From: JADKIH01 sp031367345
GTDB lineage: Bacteria; Bacteroidota; Bacteroidia; AKYH767-A; 2013-40CM-41-45
DNA: 64,000 nucleotides
Direction of reading: 5' to 3'
NCBI GenBank assembly: GCA_031367345.1
Contig: JANLPR010000118.1
Location: 124,001 to 188,000, forward strand
The position numbers and the translations under genes are program-made. Positions 41,440 to 50,755 of this stretch are shown in pieces; positions within the stretch are counted from its first letter, which is position 1; the number at the start of each line of letters is the position of its first letter. Below the pieces are notes generated by a model. That model saw only the letters and a list, made by a program, of their open reading frames with translations, was not told where the DNA came from and made no database searches.

Positions 41440-41491
41440 TTATTGTTCTTTATATGGCAAAAATAAATAATTTCCCCTCATTAGGAAACTA

Positions 41492-42646
41492 TTAAGAAAC
41501 TTTACTTTTGAAAGGATTCCTTTTTTGCCAAATTTCACCCATGCTTCTCTGAAATTTATTCCCCAACCAATCAAATGCAAAATTTGCTAGTTTGCTTTTT
41601 AATTTATAATAATCGTTAAAATAGACCGGCTTACAGCCCAAATTGGCTTTTGCTTCTCGAGCAGTTCTTCCTAGCTCTAATTCACTTTTACGATTGAGGA
41701 TGGCTAACTCCAAAGCATCAAAAAGTATATTGAAATATAAATTGTATTTTTTATTCATTTCATAATTAATACCAATATAGTGAACTTCTAATTGTTCTCC
41801 ATGATCTATATAAGTACTAAAGGCTATCATTTTAGAATTTAAATAATAAGCCACAAATTTAAATTCTTCTGGAAATGTTTTTTTGAACTCAGAGAAATAA
41901 TTAGCATCAATCAATCCTAAACAAATAGTTTGTTTTTTACTCACGTTTTCAAATAAATCATAAATGAAATCCTTTGACTGTAAAATTTCTTCAAGCTTGA
42001 GAACTTTTCGCTCAATTTTTTCGGCACCAAACTTTATTTTTTCAGCACGGCGTCGATATTTTTTTGTCAATGAATTTAAATAATCATCCATTGAATTCCA
42101 ATCGCTAGGAAGCGATAAAGACATAGTGAGATCTTTTGAATAATTATGATAATTTATTTTTCTCAAATAACTTCCATGAATATCTTCTTGAACATCCTTA
42201 ATCATAATTGCATCCACTTTTCTGAGATTAGCAATTACATCAATTAACGCAAGAATATCATCTGAATTCATCAAAAGTGGATCAAATGAAAAAGGAGGGA
42301 AGCTAACTGCAAATACATTCCCACACATTAAAAGTTTGAGTGGCCTGAAAAATAAAAATGTATCGACAAAAAGAGAAAGGAAAAAATTATCAGGTAGGTG
42401 AATATTTTTACCGGTTATTGTCACTAATTGAAAATAAATAATTCCGCAAACCTTTCCATCCGAATTGCTGATAATAGCATAACGAAAACTGATATCTTTT
42501 GGATGAGCCTTTTCTAATAATCTTAAATAATCCTTTTCTAAAAAATAATCGCTAAAACCTACCCATCGATTAATACAATTTTCATCATAAATTGAATCAA
42601 AAAGATCGACTGAAAAATTGTTATGTACAAAATGGTTTATTAGCAC
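41492..42646 (-). CDS. GNAT/FemAB-like acyltransferase
   Basis: A 384-residue cytoplasmic protein of the FemAB/GNAT type. Two acetyltransferase-like halves can be seen: about 1-170 with FRYAIISNSDGKVCGIIYFQLV, and about 195-384 with LTKKYRRRAEKIKFGAEKIE, FVAYYLNSKMIAFSTYIDHGEQLEVHYIGINYEMNKKYNLYFNILFDALELAI and SELELGRTAREAKANLGC. This resembles peptidogalycan-type/FemX proteins, which transfer amino acids or acyl groups to lipid-linked or cell-envelope acceptors. The donor and acceptor are unknown. No ATG lies near the expected start; the frame begins with GTG at 42646, inside one arm of an inverted repeat, so the start is uncertain. Confidence 0.65.
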   Translation of the reverse strand: MLINHFVHNNFSVDLFDSIYDENCINRWVGFSDYFLEKDYLRLLEKAHPKDISFRYAIISNSDGKVCGIIYFQLVTITGKNIHLPDNFFLSLFVDTFLFFRPLKLLMCGNVFAVSFPPFSFDPLLMNSDDILALIDVIANLRKVDAIMIKDVQEDIHGSYLRKINYHNYSKDLTMSLSLPSDWNSMDDYLNSLTKKYRRRAEKIKFGAEKIERKVLKLEEILQSKDFIYDLFENVSKKQTICLGLIDANYFSEFKKTFPEEFKFVAYYLNSKMIAFSTYIDHGEQLEVHYIGINYEMNKKYNLYFNILFDALELAILNRKSELELGRTAREAKANLGCKPVYFNDYYKLKSKLANFAFDWLGNKFQRSMGEIWQKRNPFKSKVS

Positions 42647-42676
42647 TTCAAGTAATTATAAGTTAAATTGAAGTGC
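42643..42676 (-). promoter_or_regulatory. Inverted repeat overlapping the GNAT-like gene start
   Basis: GCACTTCAA (42643-42651) and TTGAAGTGC (42668-42676) form a 9-bp perfect inverted repeat with a 16-bp AT-rich spacer, between the stop of the 1419-residue secreted-protein gene (42688) and the GNAT-like gene. The putative GTG start is inside the arm nearest that gene. It could be an operator, or a hairpin occluding the start. Confidence 0.45.
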
Positions 42677-42687
42677 AAAGGAACAAA

Positions 42688-45600
42688 TTAATTAATAAAA
42701 AAACGTTTCGAAATTGATTTACCAAATATGTCAATTTTTAACAAATATATTCCACTTGAAAGACCTACCAATCTAGTTTGAATATTATTTTCACCTTTTT
42801 CTAAAACGAATTCATCACTAAGTATCTCCTTACCTTCAATGGTATAGATGACGATTCTGGCATTTATATATCCTAAAGAGTTCAAAATAATTTTAGGAGC
42901 TAAGCCATCATTCGTTGAATTTATTTGAATAATTTCGGAACGACAAGAATGAACAGCAATCACCGGATAAACTTTGAAGTTTCCATCAAAATCAAATTGA
43001 GTCAATCTGTAATAGTTGATTTGACTCATACTTTCTTTGTCAACAAATGAATAATTATTAAATGAAGATGCAGTACCGTGACCCTTTATAGAAGCTATGG
43101 TTGAAAATTCGAAACCATTAGTACTACTTTCTAAAAGAAAATAATCATTATTAGTTTCAGAAGCTGTTGTCCAATCAAGCGAAATTTCATTCTCTTTACA
43201 AGCACCTTCAAAACGGATTAAGTCTATTGGCAGAGGTGTATTATTACCTGACAATGTCCACCAATTAGAAATGTCTGTGATACCTGAAGTTGAATTACCG
43301 CTAGCATTTGGAGTTTGAGTTCCGGGCGGAGGATTGGTCCATGATGTTACTTGAAGTATCCAACGTTGCGCTGTAAGTGAAGTAATGGTTCCAATTTCTG
43401 TTGGCGTTGCTTTAAAATTAAGACTTGCATTATAAATAGAACTACCAGTAACTTTCATCGACCAAAATCGATCAACTGTATTGGCGTTATTATCCACGCC
43501 CGAATTATTTCGAATATGAGTAACAGAAGGAGGCAATGGCAAATTGCTGGCACCTGTATGATATGAACCAACATAGAAACCGGGAGCACTCCCTGAATTC
43601 AAAGTAAAAGTAAAAGGAATATATTCAGTAGAACTAAATCCAAAAGGAATAACATGTGCTCCTAGATTACTTCCAATATTCCACTTTAGAAGAGCGCTAT
43701 TATCTTCTGTTTCGGATCTGATATAGCCTGATGATCGTTGAATGGAACTTGTTAGTCCGCTTTCAATTATTAATTTTCGACCACCTCCGTTTGAAGGATT
43801 ATGATCATCATCTAAATTTAATTCACCATTGGTAAGAATCAACGCTGTTCTAATAGCTACCGATGAGTCATTCGGCAGATTGGTTAGAAAAGCAAAATTG
43901 ATATTTGGAATGCCTTGAAAATTAATATCAAGATTCCCATACTTGTGATATGAAAATTGTGCTTTACCAATTCCAATACCGGTAACAATTTGATTTGACG
44001 TTCCATTGTACTCGATTGTTGAAGTAGATGCTAAATAATAATCGAGATTATCAGATATGTTTGTAGAAAAAGTTGCGTTTGTTGTACCATTATACAAACC
44101 AAAAGTGTTAGCAGTTTTTATTCGACCAAGGACAGTTATTCCACTATTAGGTTTAAGTGCATTACTAAAAATTTTATTACTTCTAACATTCAATACACCG
44201 CCTGCGTTGACCCATAAAAACTCAGGAGGCGTAGATATACTATTGTTAGAGGCAATTTGCATATCGCCATTCACGATATCCAAAATACAACCACTATTTA
44301 TTGTTTGCTTAACTTGTTGAATAAGATGCGACCCGGACCGATCAAAATTAGTTGTTCCATTTCTTGCAAAATTTAAATAAGCATAAACAGTACTTATTCC
44401 GGGTTTAGTCATAGTGATCACACCTGTTCCGCCAAGAGTGTAGGTTGGCGACTTAACATTCATTATCAAATTCAATGCCGCCGGAGTAGTAAGGCAATTA
44501 TCAAAAGTGAATATTCCACCTGTATGAATAAAATTCCCAACATTATCATCATTCGAATTAATGTTCAACGTAATGGTGGCAGATGGTGGCAGCTCATCGG
44601 TTAAAGTATTGTGCAAATAAAATTCACCATTGGTCAAACTAAAGCCCCCTAAAACATTCACGGTACTAGTAGTACAATCACCACCTTTTAAACTTAGACT
44701 TCCATTTGTGATTGTTATGCCACCGTTAATTGTGGCAAAAAGTGTCTGTGAATATGCCGAAAGATAGGTCGTACCACCATCGATATTAATATTACCTGAA
44801 ACAAACAAAGAGATATTGTGTCCATTTGAGGTAAGAGAATTAACTTCACAATTAAAGCTGTTTGTACCGCCGGAAACTTGCATCGATCCAAGTGAAATGG
44901 ATTCAGAACCCAATGATCTACTACTAATAAATGTACCATTAGCACCTGAAATATTCAAACTTCCTGTTATTGATAAGTTGAGCAGTAAATTATTAATATC
45001 AAAACCGGTGCCTGTTAAACCGATAATATAAAATTCATCAGTTGCTGAAGTAAAATTAATAGAACAGTTTCCATTTACTGTCATAATCCCTGTACCTCCA
45101 GAGTTGTTCGTATTGTGGTATGCCGAAAAATATCCGCCTGAAAAGTCAATACTACCCAATGTAAAATTAAATATCCCGGGATTAGAATAAACAGTATTCG
45201 AACAACCTTTAAAAACACCAGCCGATTTGGTTAATGCACCAGAGCAATTAAACGTAAAATTTCCTGAACCGGAAAGGATACCTGTAAATTGCCCACCGGA
45301 TTGATTGAAAGCAGAAGTAATTAAAGTCAGATTTGATGAACCACTATCTACCAATGCAACACCTTGTCCGTATAGAAGCCCACTATTTAAGATATTAAAG
45401 TTAGGTGAGCTAACAATAGTAGTACCTCCGGCTTTGCTTGCTTTAAAAAAATCAGTCGACACCGACGAATTAAAAGTGAAAGCTGTTCCAACTATTATTG
45501 AATCTATGCTTGCATTTGAAGAATATATTTGACCTGAAAATTTTCCACCTAAAAAAGAAATATTGCGACCAGTTTTAAGTGTGAAAGACCCCGATGTATA

Positions 45601-46947
45601 AGCCCCATTGATATTAGAATTTCCTATGCAATTAAAATCGCGAGTAATTGCAATTCGAATTTTGTTAATACTTGAATCGGCATATGCAAAATACAAGGAA
45701 GACGTACCTGAAACATTAATATCATTATTGATTGTAAAAGTTCCAATACCTTTTGCTTGCAAGCCGGAGGAAGGTTGACCCAGCAAATAGTTGTTTAGTC
45801 CATTCAATATATTAAAATCGTTTGTGGTAAAATTACACGCTCCATTTCCGCCTTCTAAAAAACAGAATGATCCTGAACCTGTAGTATTATTTAGTGTAGT
45901 ATTACCGCTAACAATTATTTTGCAAGGCGCATCAGCTCTATTAACAAGAAATACCTTTCCACCTGTATAATCTATATTTCCAGTCACAGCAAGTCGAAAA
46001 TCTCCTCCAAGAATGTAGTTGTTTCCATTAATACCATAGAAATCATTTGAAAAGGTCAGGTTCCCATTCACGTTCCATGTTAGGATTCCAACACTCGTAT
46101 CCATTACTACGGAAGCATTTCCATTGGCTTGGTTTGCTACACTGCAAGATCCCGTTGTTAAATTAAGATTTCGATTAGCACCACGCTGAAAAATTATCTT
46201 ACCTGAATTATTAATAATTACATCTTGAAGAACAAGAGATGTAGTGTTTCCGGTACCATCATCCATTATGACAGTACCGGAACTAACAGTTAAGTTCCCT
46301 TTAATTCTTGCTGAAGTTGGCAAGGAGAAGTAACCATCTTGGTCCCAAATTCCTCCCGGAACACTTGCATCAAAAACAATATTTCCAAAATTACTTGTGG
46401 CAACTCTTGAAGGATCACCTAAAGCAATAGATCCATTATACCATTTCTTTAATATCAATGTTGAAGTAGGAGAAAAATTTTCTAAACTGTTATAAAAAAT
46501 GCTTTCATCAGCTAAAATATTTCGAATAGGATTATGAAAGTAAGAACCATTTCCAGCAAGAGTGAACGTTTTATTTGCAACATTGAAATGAATAATTCCC
46601 TTATTCACTAATTGACCGTTAGCATTGACTAATATATTTCCGGCAATCTGAAGATCAGAAATTAGATTTGAATTAATTTGCACAACACCATTAATTGTTA
46701 GATCACTAATTTGTGGGGTGACCACATCTACGGTTAAAGTGCATCCTGCAGCCACAATAACAGTTTGGCCTGCAGTTGGAGGTGCGGGTGACCAGATAAT
46801 TGGTGAGGACCAATTTCCTGAAGAAATACAACTTACCTGTGCTTTTGATCCTAATGAAAAAAATAAAGTAAAGCAAAGACAGAGTAAATAATTTTCTCGA
46901 CCACGAAGAATATGAATTAATAGCTGTTTCAAATTGTAAATTATCAA
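42688..46947 (-). CDS. Large secreted beta-rich protein with T9SS type A sorting domain
   Basis: A 1419-residue secreted protein. Signal peptide about 1-36 (hydrophobic core YLLCLCFTLFFSLGS, then KAQ). The body repeats short beta-strand units rich in Gly, Asn, Ser and Thr (GNLTVSSGTVIMDDG, LTLAGNG-like, INGSLSLKGG), as in autotransporter-like or G8-type right-handed beta-helices, starting with SGNWSSPIIWSPAPPTAGQTVIV. Near the C-terminus is a fibronectin-like segment (ENEISLDWTTASETNNDYFLLESS) and finally a 90-residue sorting domain (GYINARIVIYTIEGKEIL ... LSSGIYLLKIDIFGKSISKRFFI). Probably a cell-surface adhesin. The start is unusual: no ATG precedes the signal peptide, and TTG 46947 is used here. 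Confidence 0.82.
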   Translation of the reverse strand: MIIYNLKQLLIHILRGRENYLLCLCFTLFFSLGSKAQVSCISSGNWSSPIIWSPAPPTAGQTVIVAAGCTLTVDVVTPQISDLTINGVVQINSNLISDLQIAGNILVNANGQLVNKGIIHFNVANKTFTLAGNGSYFHNPIRNILADESIFYNSLENFSPTSTLILKKWYNGSIALGDPSRVATSNFGNIVFDASVPGGIWDQDGYFSLPTSARIKGNLTVSSGTVIMDDGTGNTTSLVLQDVIINNSGKIIFQRGANRNLNLTTGSCSVANQANGNASVVMDTSVGILTWNVNGNLTFSNDFYGINGNNYILGGDFRLAVTGNIDYTGGKVFLVNRADAPCKIIVSGNTTLNNTTGSGSFCFLEGGNGACNFTTNDFNILNGLNNYLLGQPSSGLQAKGIGTFTINNDINVSGTSSLYFAYADSSINKIRIAITRDFNCIGNSNINGAYTSGSFTLKTGRNISFLGGKFSGQIYSSNASIDSIIVGTAFTFNSSVSTDFFKASKAGGTTIVSSPNFNILNSGLLYGQGVALVDSGSSNLTLITSAFNQSGGQFTGILSGSGNFTFNCSGALTKSAGVFKGCSNTVYSNPGIFNFTLGSIDFSGGYFSAYHNTNNSGGTGIMTVNGNCSINFTSATDEFYIIGLTGTGFDINNLLLNLSITGSLNISGANGTFISSRSLGSESISLGSMQVSGGTNSFNCEVNSLTSNGHNISLFVSGNINIDGGTTYLSAYSQTLFATINGGITITNGSLSLKGGDCTTSTVNVLGGFSLTNGEFYLHNTLTDELPPSATITLNINSNDDNVGNFIHTGGIFTFDNCLTTPAALNLIMNVKSPTYTLGGTGVITMTKPGISTVYAYLNFARNGTTNFDRSGSHLIQQVKQTINSGCILDIVNGDMQIASNNSISTPPEFLWVNAGGVLNVRSNKIFSNALKPNSGITVLGRIKTANTFGLYNGTTNATFSTNISDNLDYYLASTSTIEYNGTSNQIVTGIGIGKAQFSYHKYGNLDINFQGIPNINFAFLTNLPNDSSVAIRTALILTNGELNLDDDHNPSNGGGRKLIIESGLTSSIQRSSGYIRSETEDNSALLKWNIGSNLGAHVIPFGFSSTEYIPFTFTLNSGSAPGFYVGSYHTGASNLPLPPSVTHIRNNSGVDNNANTVDRFWSMKVTGSSIYNASLNFKATPTEIGTITSLTAQRWILQVTSWTNPPPGTQTPNASGNSTSGITDISNWWTLSGNNTPLPIDLIRFEGACKENEISLDWTTASETNNDYFLLESSTNGFEFSTIASIKGHGTASSFNNYSFVDKESMSQINYYRLTQFDFDGNFKVYPVIAVHSCRSEIIQINSTNDGLAPKIILNSLGYINARIVIYTIEGKEILSDEFVLEKGENNIQTRLVGLSSGIYLLKIDIFGKSISKRFFIN

Positions 46948-46953
46948 AGGTCA

Positions 46954-46961
46954 CAAATATA
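46954..46961 (-). promoter_or_regulatory. -7-like element just upstream of the large secreted protein
   Basis: On the minus strand TATATTTG (46961-46954), an exact TAnnTTTG match, ends 6 bp before the TTG start at 46947. If real, transcription would begin at or next to the start codon. Confidence 0.35.
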
Positions 46962-47133
46962 CTTTATTTCCTGAACCCCTTACTGGCAAGGGGCTACAGA
47001 AGACAATATGTTTATCAACAACCTAAAAATAAAGTTTATAACAGCCTAGTTCAAGTATAAATCGTCAAAACCCACAAAAAAATTGGCTAACAGCAGTGTT
47101 CGCTTGGTTAAAATCCTATTGCTATTCCCAAAA

Positions 47134-50100
47134 CTATGGGTTGGCCTTCGTAAAAGTAGTTTTTGTTTTATTTTCAATCCAAGAATAATCGGTCGACTCG
47201 ATAATACCATCGCCATTAATATCACCTGGATAATAACCAACATAGTACCCGCTGCTTAAAGATGAATTTTCAACGTTAAAATCATTGAAATTGATTGCTC
47301 CATCTTGATTTAGGTCACCAGTATGCAAAGCATAAACACCAGGTTCTACTAATATTTGATTACTTCCATACGCTTTAGTAGCACCAATTGTAAAATCGTA
47401 GAGTGTGTCAGGAGTATTAAAACCAAAAATTACCGAACTCCATACCTCAAGGCTGTTCCTATTTTTAATAGCTATATAGTAATTTTGACCTAATGCGGGT
47501 TGAGGAAACAAGATATTGGAATTACCGAATACACTTACCACTCCTTTAGAAGAATAATCAACTAGTTTTGTTACCGGATTAATCAAATTCACAGTGATTG
47601 AATCAGCTAAAGTATCTGCGGGATTAAGCAATGCAACCATTTTATGAGTGCTGGCTAAATAAAGACCTTCTAAAAACACTTTTAGTTTCAGACTGTAATC
47701 CAAAGGTTCAGTGGCGAATGCATTGATATTACAGGTTTGTGAAATTCCTGCCACATTTACTCCAACCACAGACCAGTAATAGTTAGCACCTTGTTGCATG
47801 GTACCTGTAAGAGCAAAAGTATCGGTAGTATTTATTAGTACTTGTGTAGGAGGATTTACAAAATCCAAGTAAACACGATAGGTACTTATGTTAGGAATCT
47901 TTGACCATTTTAAAGTTGAACCTGTGTGAGGAATAAAAGAAGTTGCATTTTGGGGAATCATAGTGCTTGCACAAGTAGGAATAGATGTGGTGACGTTAAT
48001 AGAAAAAAGCCCTGTACCACCACCAACTCCTGCATGATAAACACGAATGAAATATGTCTGCCCTACTGTAAGAGTTGATGCAGTCAATACTTCTTGTTGA
48101 CCATTTCCATAAGTATTTACACATTGAAGTGAATTCAACGAGCCACAGCTATTGGAGAATAGCTGTATAACCGCATTAAATCCATTTCCTGAATTGACAG
48201 TTATAATTTCAATTGGATATGTTGCCACGAAAGAATACCAAACATCATCGTCAGGAGTAGTGCCGCTAAGCGAACAAAGTGGAATCGAAGCTGAAGTAGT
48301 AGCAGCGATTGTTTGACTTCCCGTTGTAAATGCATTTGCGGTAGTTACAGGAAGTGAAATTGCACTAGAGCAATTGTCATTTATAGGAGGAACCGGTGTA
48401 GCACTAACACAAATAGCAAATTGACCGCTACCTGTCCCTGCGCCAACCTGATTATGGTAAATTCTCAGAAAATATTGCTGACCTAAAATTAAATTAGTGG
48501 AGTTTATATATTCCGTTAATCCACTACCTGATGAATCTTTGCATGCAACCAATACATTTGAAGAATTATATAATTCTACTGCAGGATCATAGTTCCCACT
48601 GCCCATTACTTTTATAGTAGTATTCGAATTGGTGGCAGTAAATTCAAACCAGACATCATCGTCGGCATTTCCACCGGCACATGCCACAAGAGAAGGTGTA
48701 GCGGTAGCATTGACCGAAGAAAAATAAGATCCACAAAGATCTGTGCATGGAGAGCTCCCCACGTCAAGATGTTGTGGTGATGACCGAAGGTCGTTGCTAG
48801 GTATTATGGTCGTTGCAACATATGATAGGTATGAACCTGGAGATAATTTTAAAGACGTAGCACAAGTAGGAGGATCAGTTAGATTAGAAATTCCCGGTGT
48901 ACCAAAGTTTCTCGTGTTGGCGGTTAATTGATTAAAATATTCTCCAGCTAATGGAGTAGCGCTTACATTTACTCCATTTATACCAATCGTATACGAATAC
49001 ACATAATTAATGGTGCCATTAAATGGTTCCATACTTCCATAAACGTTTTCTATTTCAGAAGTAGCTTCATACAATTTTAGCTGAAAATTAAAATTGGGAC
49101 CAGCATTATTATAAATTTCCATTCCCAACCATTCTATAATAAAAATTCTACTCCCTGTAACACCAGAAACTGTATATCTGATTGATGCATCCAAATTTGA
49201 TTGCAGTCCTGCATTTCCTTGACAAACTAAGTCTTCATAGAACGGTGCAATGATTAATGGCCCGGCGTTCATAGTAAGTGAATTAGTATAACTATAAGCA
49301 CCACTTCCATTTCCAGTAAGAGCAGTTGTTGTATTAAAAGTTATAAACCCATTAGTAGAAACTAAAAAAGAAGAATATGTTTTACCTTGATAATTAAAAT
49401 TAAATCCAATTGGTTGTGAAACACTTAAATTATCATCTGTGTTTGTTCCATTCTTCCAACCAGTAACAACTGTTCCGGTTGACAAAATAGAAGAATAGCT
49501 GATACCAGTATTCCTAACAACATTATAGTTGATGCTAGGAGCAGTCGTAAATGAATTTATTGAACACCCACTTGCCGATCCTGTAGCGTTCTTAGGTACC
49601 ACTTTGTAATAATATACTGTATTAAAACCAAGAGTAGAAGTAGGGGTATAGGTTGTACTAACTTGCGATGTAGATACCAACGGCGGGTTTGAAGAGGTTC
49701 CAAAATATACATCATAAGATGTTGGGTTTCCTGTTCCTGCAGTCCAGCTTAGCGCAGTTGCACTTGAAATTCCGGTTGAACCAGCAACAGGAATTGACGC
49801 GCTTACACATGATGGAGGAAGCAATGGAGGAGTAAATGTATAAGACACGCCACTAGTGATAGCAGCAGTATTACTATTGTTTGAAGTAGCACTCGAAAAC
49901 GAAGCAGTAGATGCAGATGGTGTCACACTCCAAAAATCAGTTGTAGATGTAGCCAAACCGACTGAATATGCTCCAGCATTAACTATCAATCCTGAATTGT
50001 AAACGAACTGAATTACATTTGTCGTTTCAAATAACCAAACTTGAAATTTTCCTGCGTTAGTTGTACTACTTTTAGGAACGTTTAAAATAAATTCAACTGC

Positions 50101-50529
50101 TAATTTACGATTAGGTGATGTTCCAATTAATTTATAACCACAATAACCGGTAGTACCTGTTGTGAGATCATCCCAATAAGGTGCTATTTTAGGAAAGTCT
50201 GAATTGACAATTAAATTATTGACAGCATTGTTTGAAATTACTGTTGCTCCAAGTCTCATCAATCCATTTGAGTTAGTTGAGAATTGACTATAGATAATAT
50301 TATTGAAAGTAAAATTGAAACCAATATTTTGAACAGTACTTGCTACATCATCTTGACCGGTTAAAAACAAAGGAGTAAACCCGTTCATATTTTCTAATAC
50401 AGCACCAGTACTCACCGAAGTTGTATATAGATTAACTTGAGCTGAAGTACCAATAGAATTGAGTAAAAGAATTATACTATTCAAAAATAAAATTTTGAAT
50501 AATTTAGATTCAAGTAATATTTTTTTCAT
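47134..50529 (-). CDS. Large secreted protein with fibronectin/PPC-like domains and a C-terminal dockerin-like calcium-binding module
   Basis: A 1131-residue exported protein with an N-terminal signal (about 1-30, SIILLLNSIGTSAQ). About 35-230 and 340-560 are two related beta-domains with repeated NGFITFNTTTALTG / NGLMRLGATVIS-type lines. About 235-330 and 855-940 resemble fibronectin type III (ATALSWTAGTGNPTSYDVYFGTSS). About 585-700 and 710-840 are two PPC-like beta-domains (DDDVWFEFTATNSN and DDDVWYSFVATYP, each with a LGQ-YFLRIYHNQVG / VGQTYFIRVYHAGVG core). The last 57 residues hold two EF-hand-like loops (DLNQDGAINFNDF, DINGDGIIESTDY), a dockerin-type module. No Por sorting domain follows; the frame simply ends after TKANP. 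Confidence 0.8.
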   Translation of the reverse strand: MKKILLESKLFKILFLNSIILLLNSIGTSAQVNLYTTSVSTGAVLENMNGFTPLFLTGQDDVASTVQNIGFNFTFNNIIYSQFSTNSNGLMRLGATVISNNAVNNLIVNSDFPKIAPYWDDLTTGTTGYCGYKLIGTSPNRKLAVEFILNVPKSSTTNAGKFQVWLFETTNVIQFVYNSGLIVNAGAYSVGLATSTTDFWSVTPSASTASFSSATSNNSNTAAITSGVSYTFTPPLLPPSCVSASIPVAGSTGISSATALSWTAGTGNPTSYDVYFGTSSNPPLVSTSQVSTTYTPTSTLGFNTVYYYKVVPKNATGSASGCSINSFTTAPSINYNVVRNTGISYSSILSTGTVVTGWKNGTNTDDNLSVSQPIGFNFNYQGKTYSSFLVSTNGFITFNTTTALTGNGSGAYSYTNSLTMNAGPLIIAPFYEDLVCQGNAGLQSNLDASIRYTVSGVTGSRIFIIEWLGMEIYNNAGPNFNFQLKLYEATSEIENVYGSMEPFNGTINYVYSYTIGINGVNVSATPLAGEYFNQLTANTRNFGTPGISNLTDPPTCATSLKLSPGSYLSYVATTIIPSNDLRSSPQHLDVGSSPCTDLCGSYFSSVNATATPSLVACAGGNADDDVWFEFTATNSNTTIKVMGSGNYDPAVELYNSSNVLVACKDSSGSGLTEYINSTNLILGQQYFLRIYHNQVGAGTGSGQFAICVSATPVPPINDNCSSAISLPVTTANAFTTGSQTIAATTSASIPLCSLSGTTPDDDVWYSFVATYPIEIITVNSGNGFNAVIQLFSNSCGSLNSLQCVNTYGNGQQEVLTASTLTVGQTYFIRVYHAGVGGGTGLFSINVTTSIPTCASTMIPQNATSFIPHTGSTLKWSKIPNISTYRVYLDFVNPPTQVLINTTDTFALTGTMQQGANYYWSVVGVNVAGISQTCNINAFATEPLDYSLKLKVFLEGLYLASTHKMVALLNPADTLADSITVNLINPVTKLVDYSSKGVVSVFGNSNILFPQPALGQNYYIAIKNRNSLEVWSSVIFGFNTPDTLYDFTIGATKAYGSNQILVEPGVYALHTGDLNQDGAINFNDFNVENSSLSSGYYVGYYPGDINGDGIIESTDYSWIENKTKTTFTKANP

Positions 50530-50755
50530 TTTTGTTATTCGATGTAGTATTAGTTCTTACCTACTTTTATTATTTACTTTGCATTCGACAACCATAATTT
50601 GGGAGAGTTGTTGATGCCTTTAAAAAAATCACGCAGCTTGTTAAACTAACAAAATCAGAAGTTTACCAACCAAAGATAAGTTCTGAAAGATGATTTTCCA
50701 ATAGGTATCAAAGGTTTATTTATTAACTAATATTGCAGTTCTATTCACATCATTT

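Noticed and set aside
41440..41491. Cobalamin or other riboswitch near the DUF6580 gene
   Set aside because: The gap is only 52 bp and shows no B12-box or known aptamer motif.
46706..46954. Alternative GTG-started frame at the beginning of the 1419-residue secreted protein
   Set aside because: It is in a different frame from the beta-rich protein and loses the signal peptide continuity; treated as shadow, although an indel at the start cannot be excluded.
47046..47243. Minus-strand frame overlapping the end of the dockerin-type protein, examined as a frameshifted sorting domain
   Set aside because: The translation has no NPxxD-type or LSSGxY-type pattern of Por sorting domains; it reads as an out-of-frame shadow.
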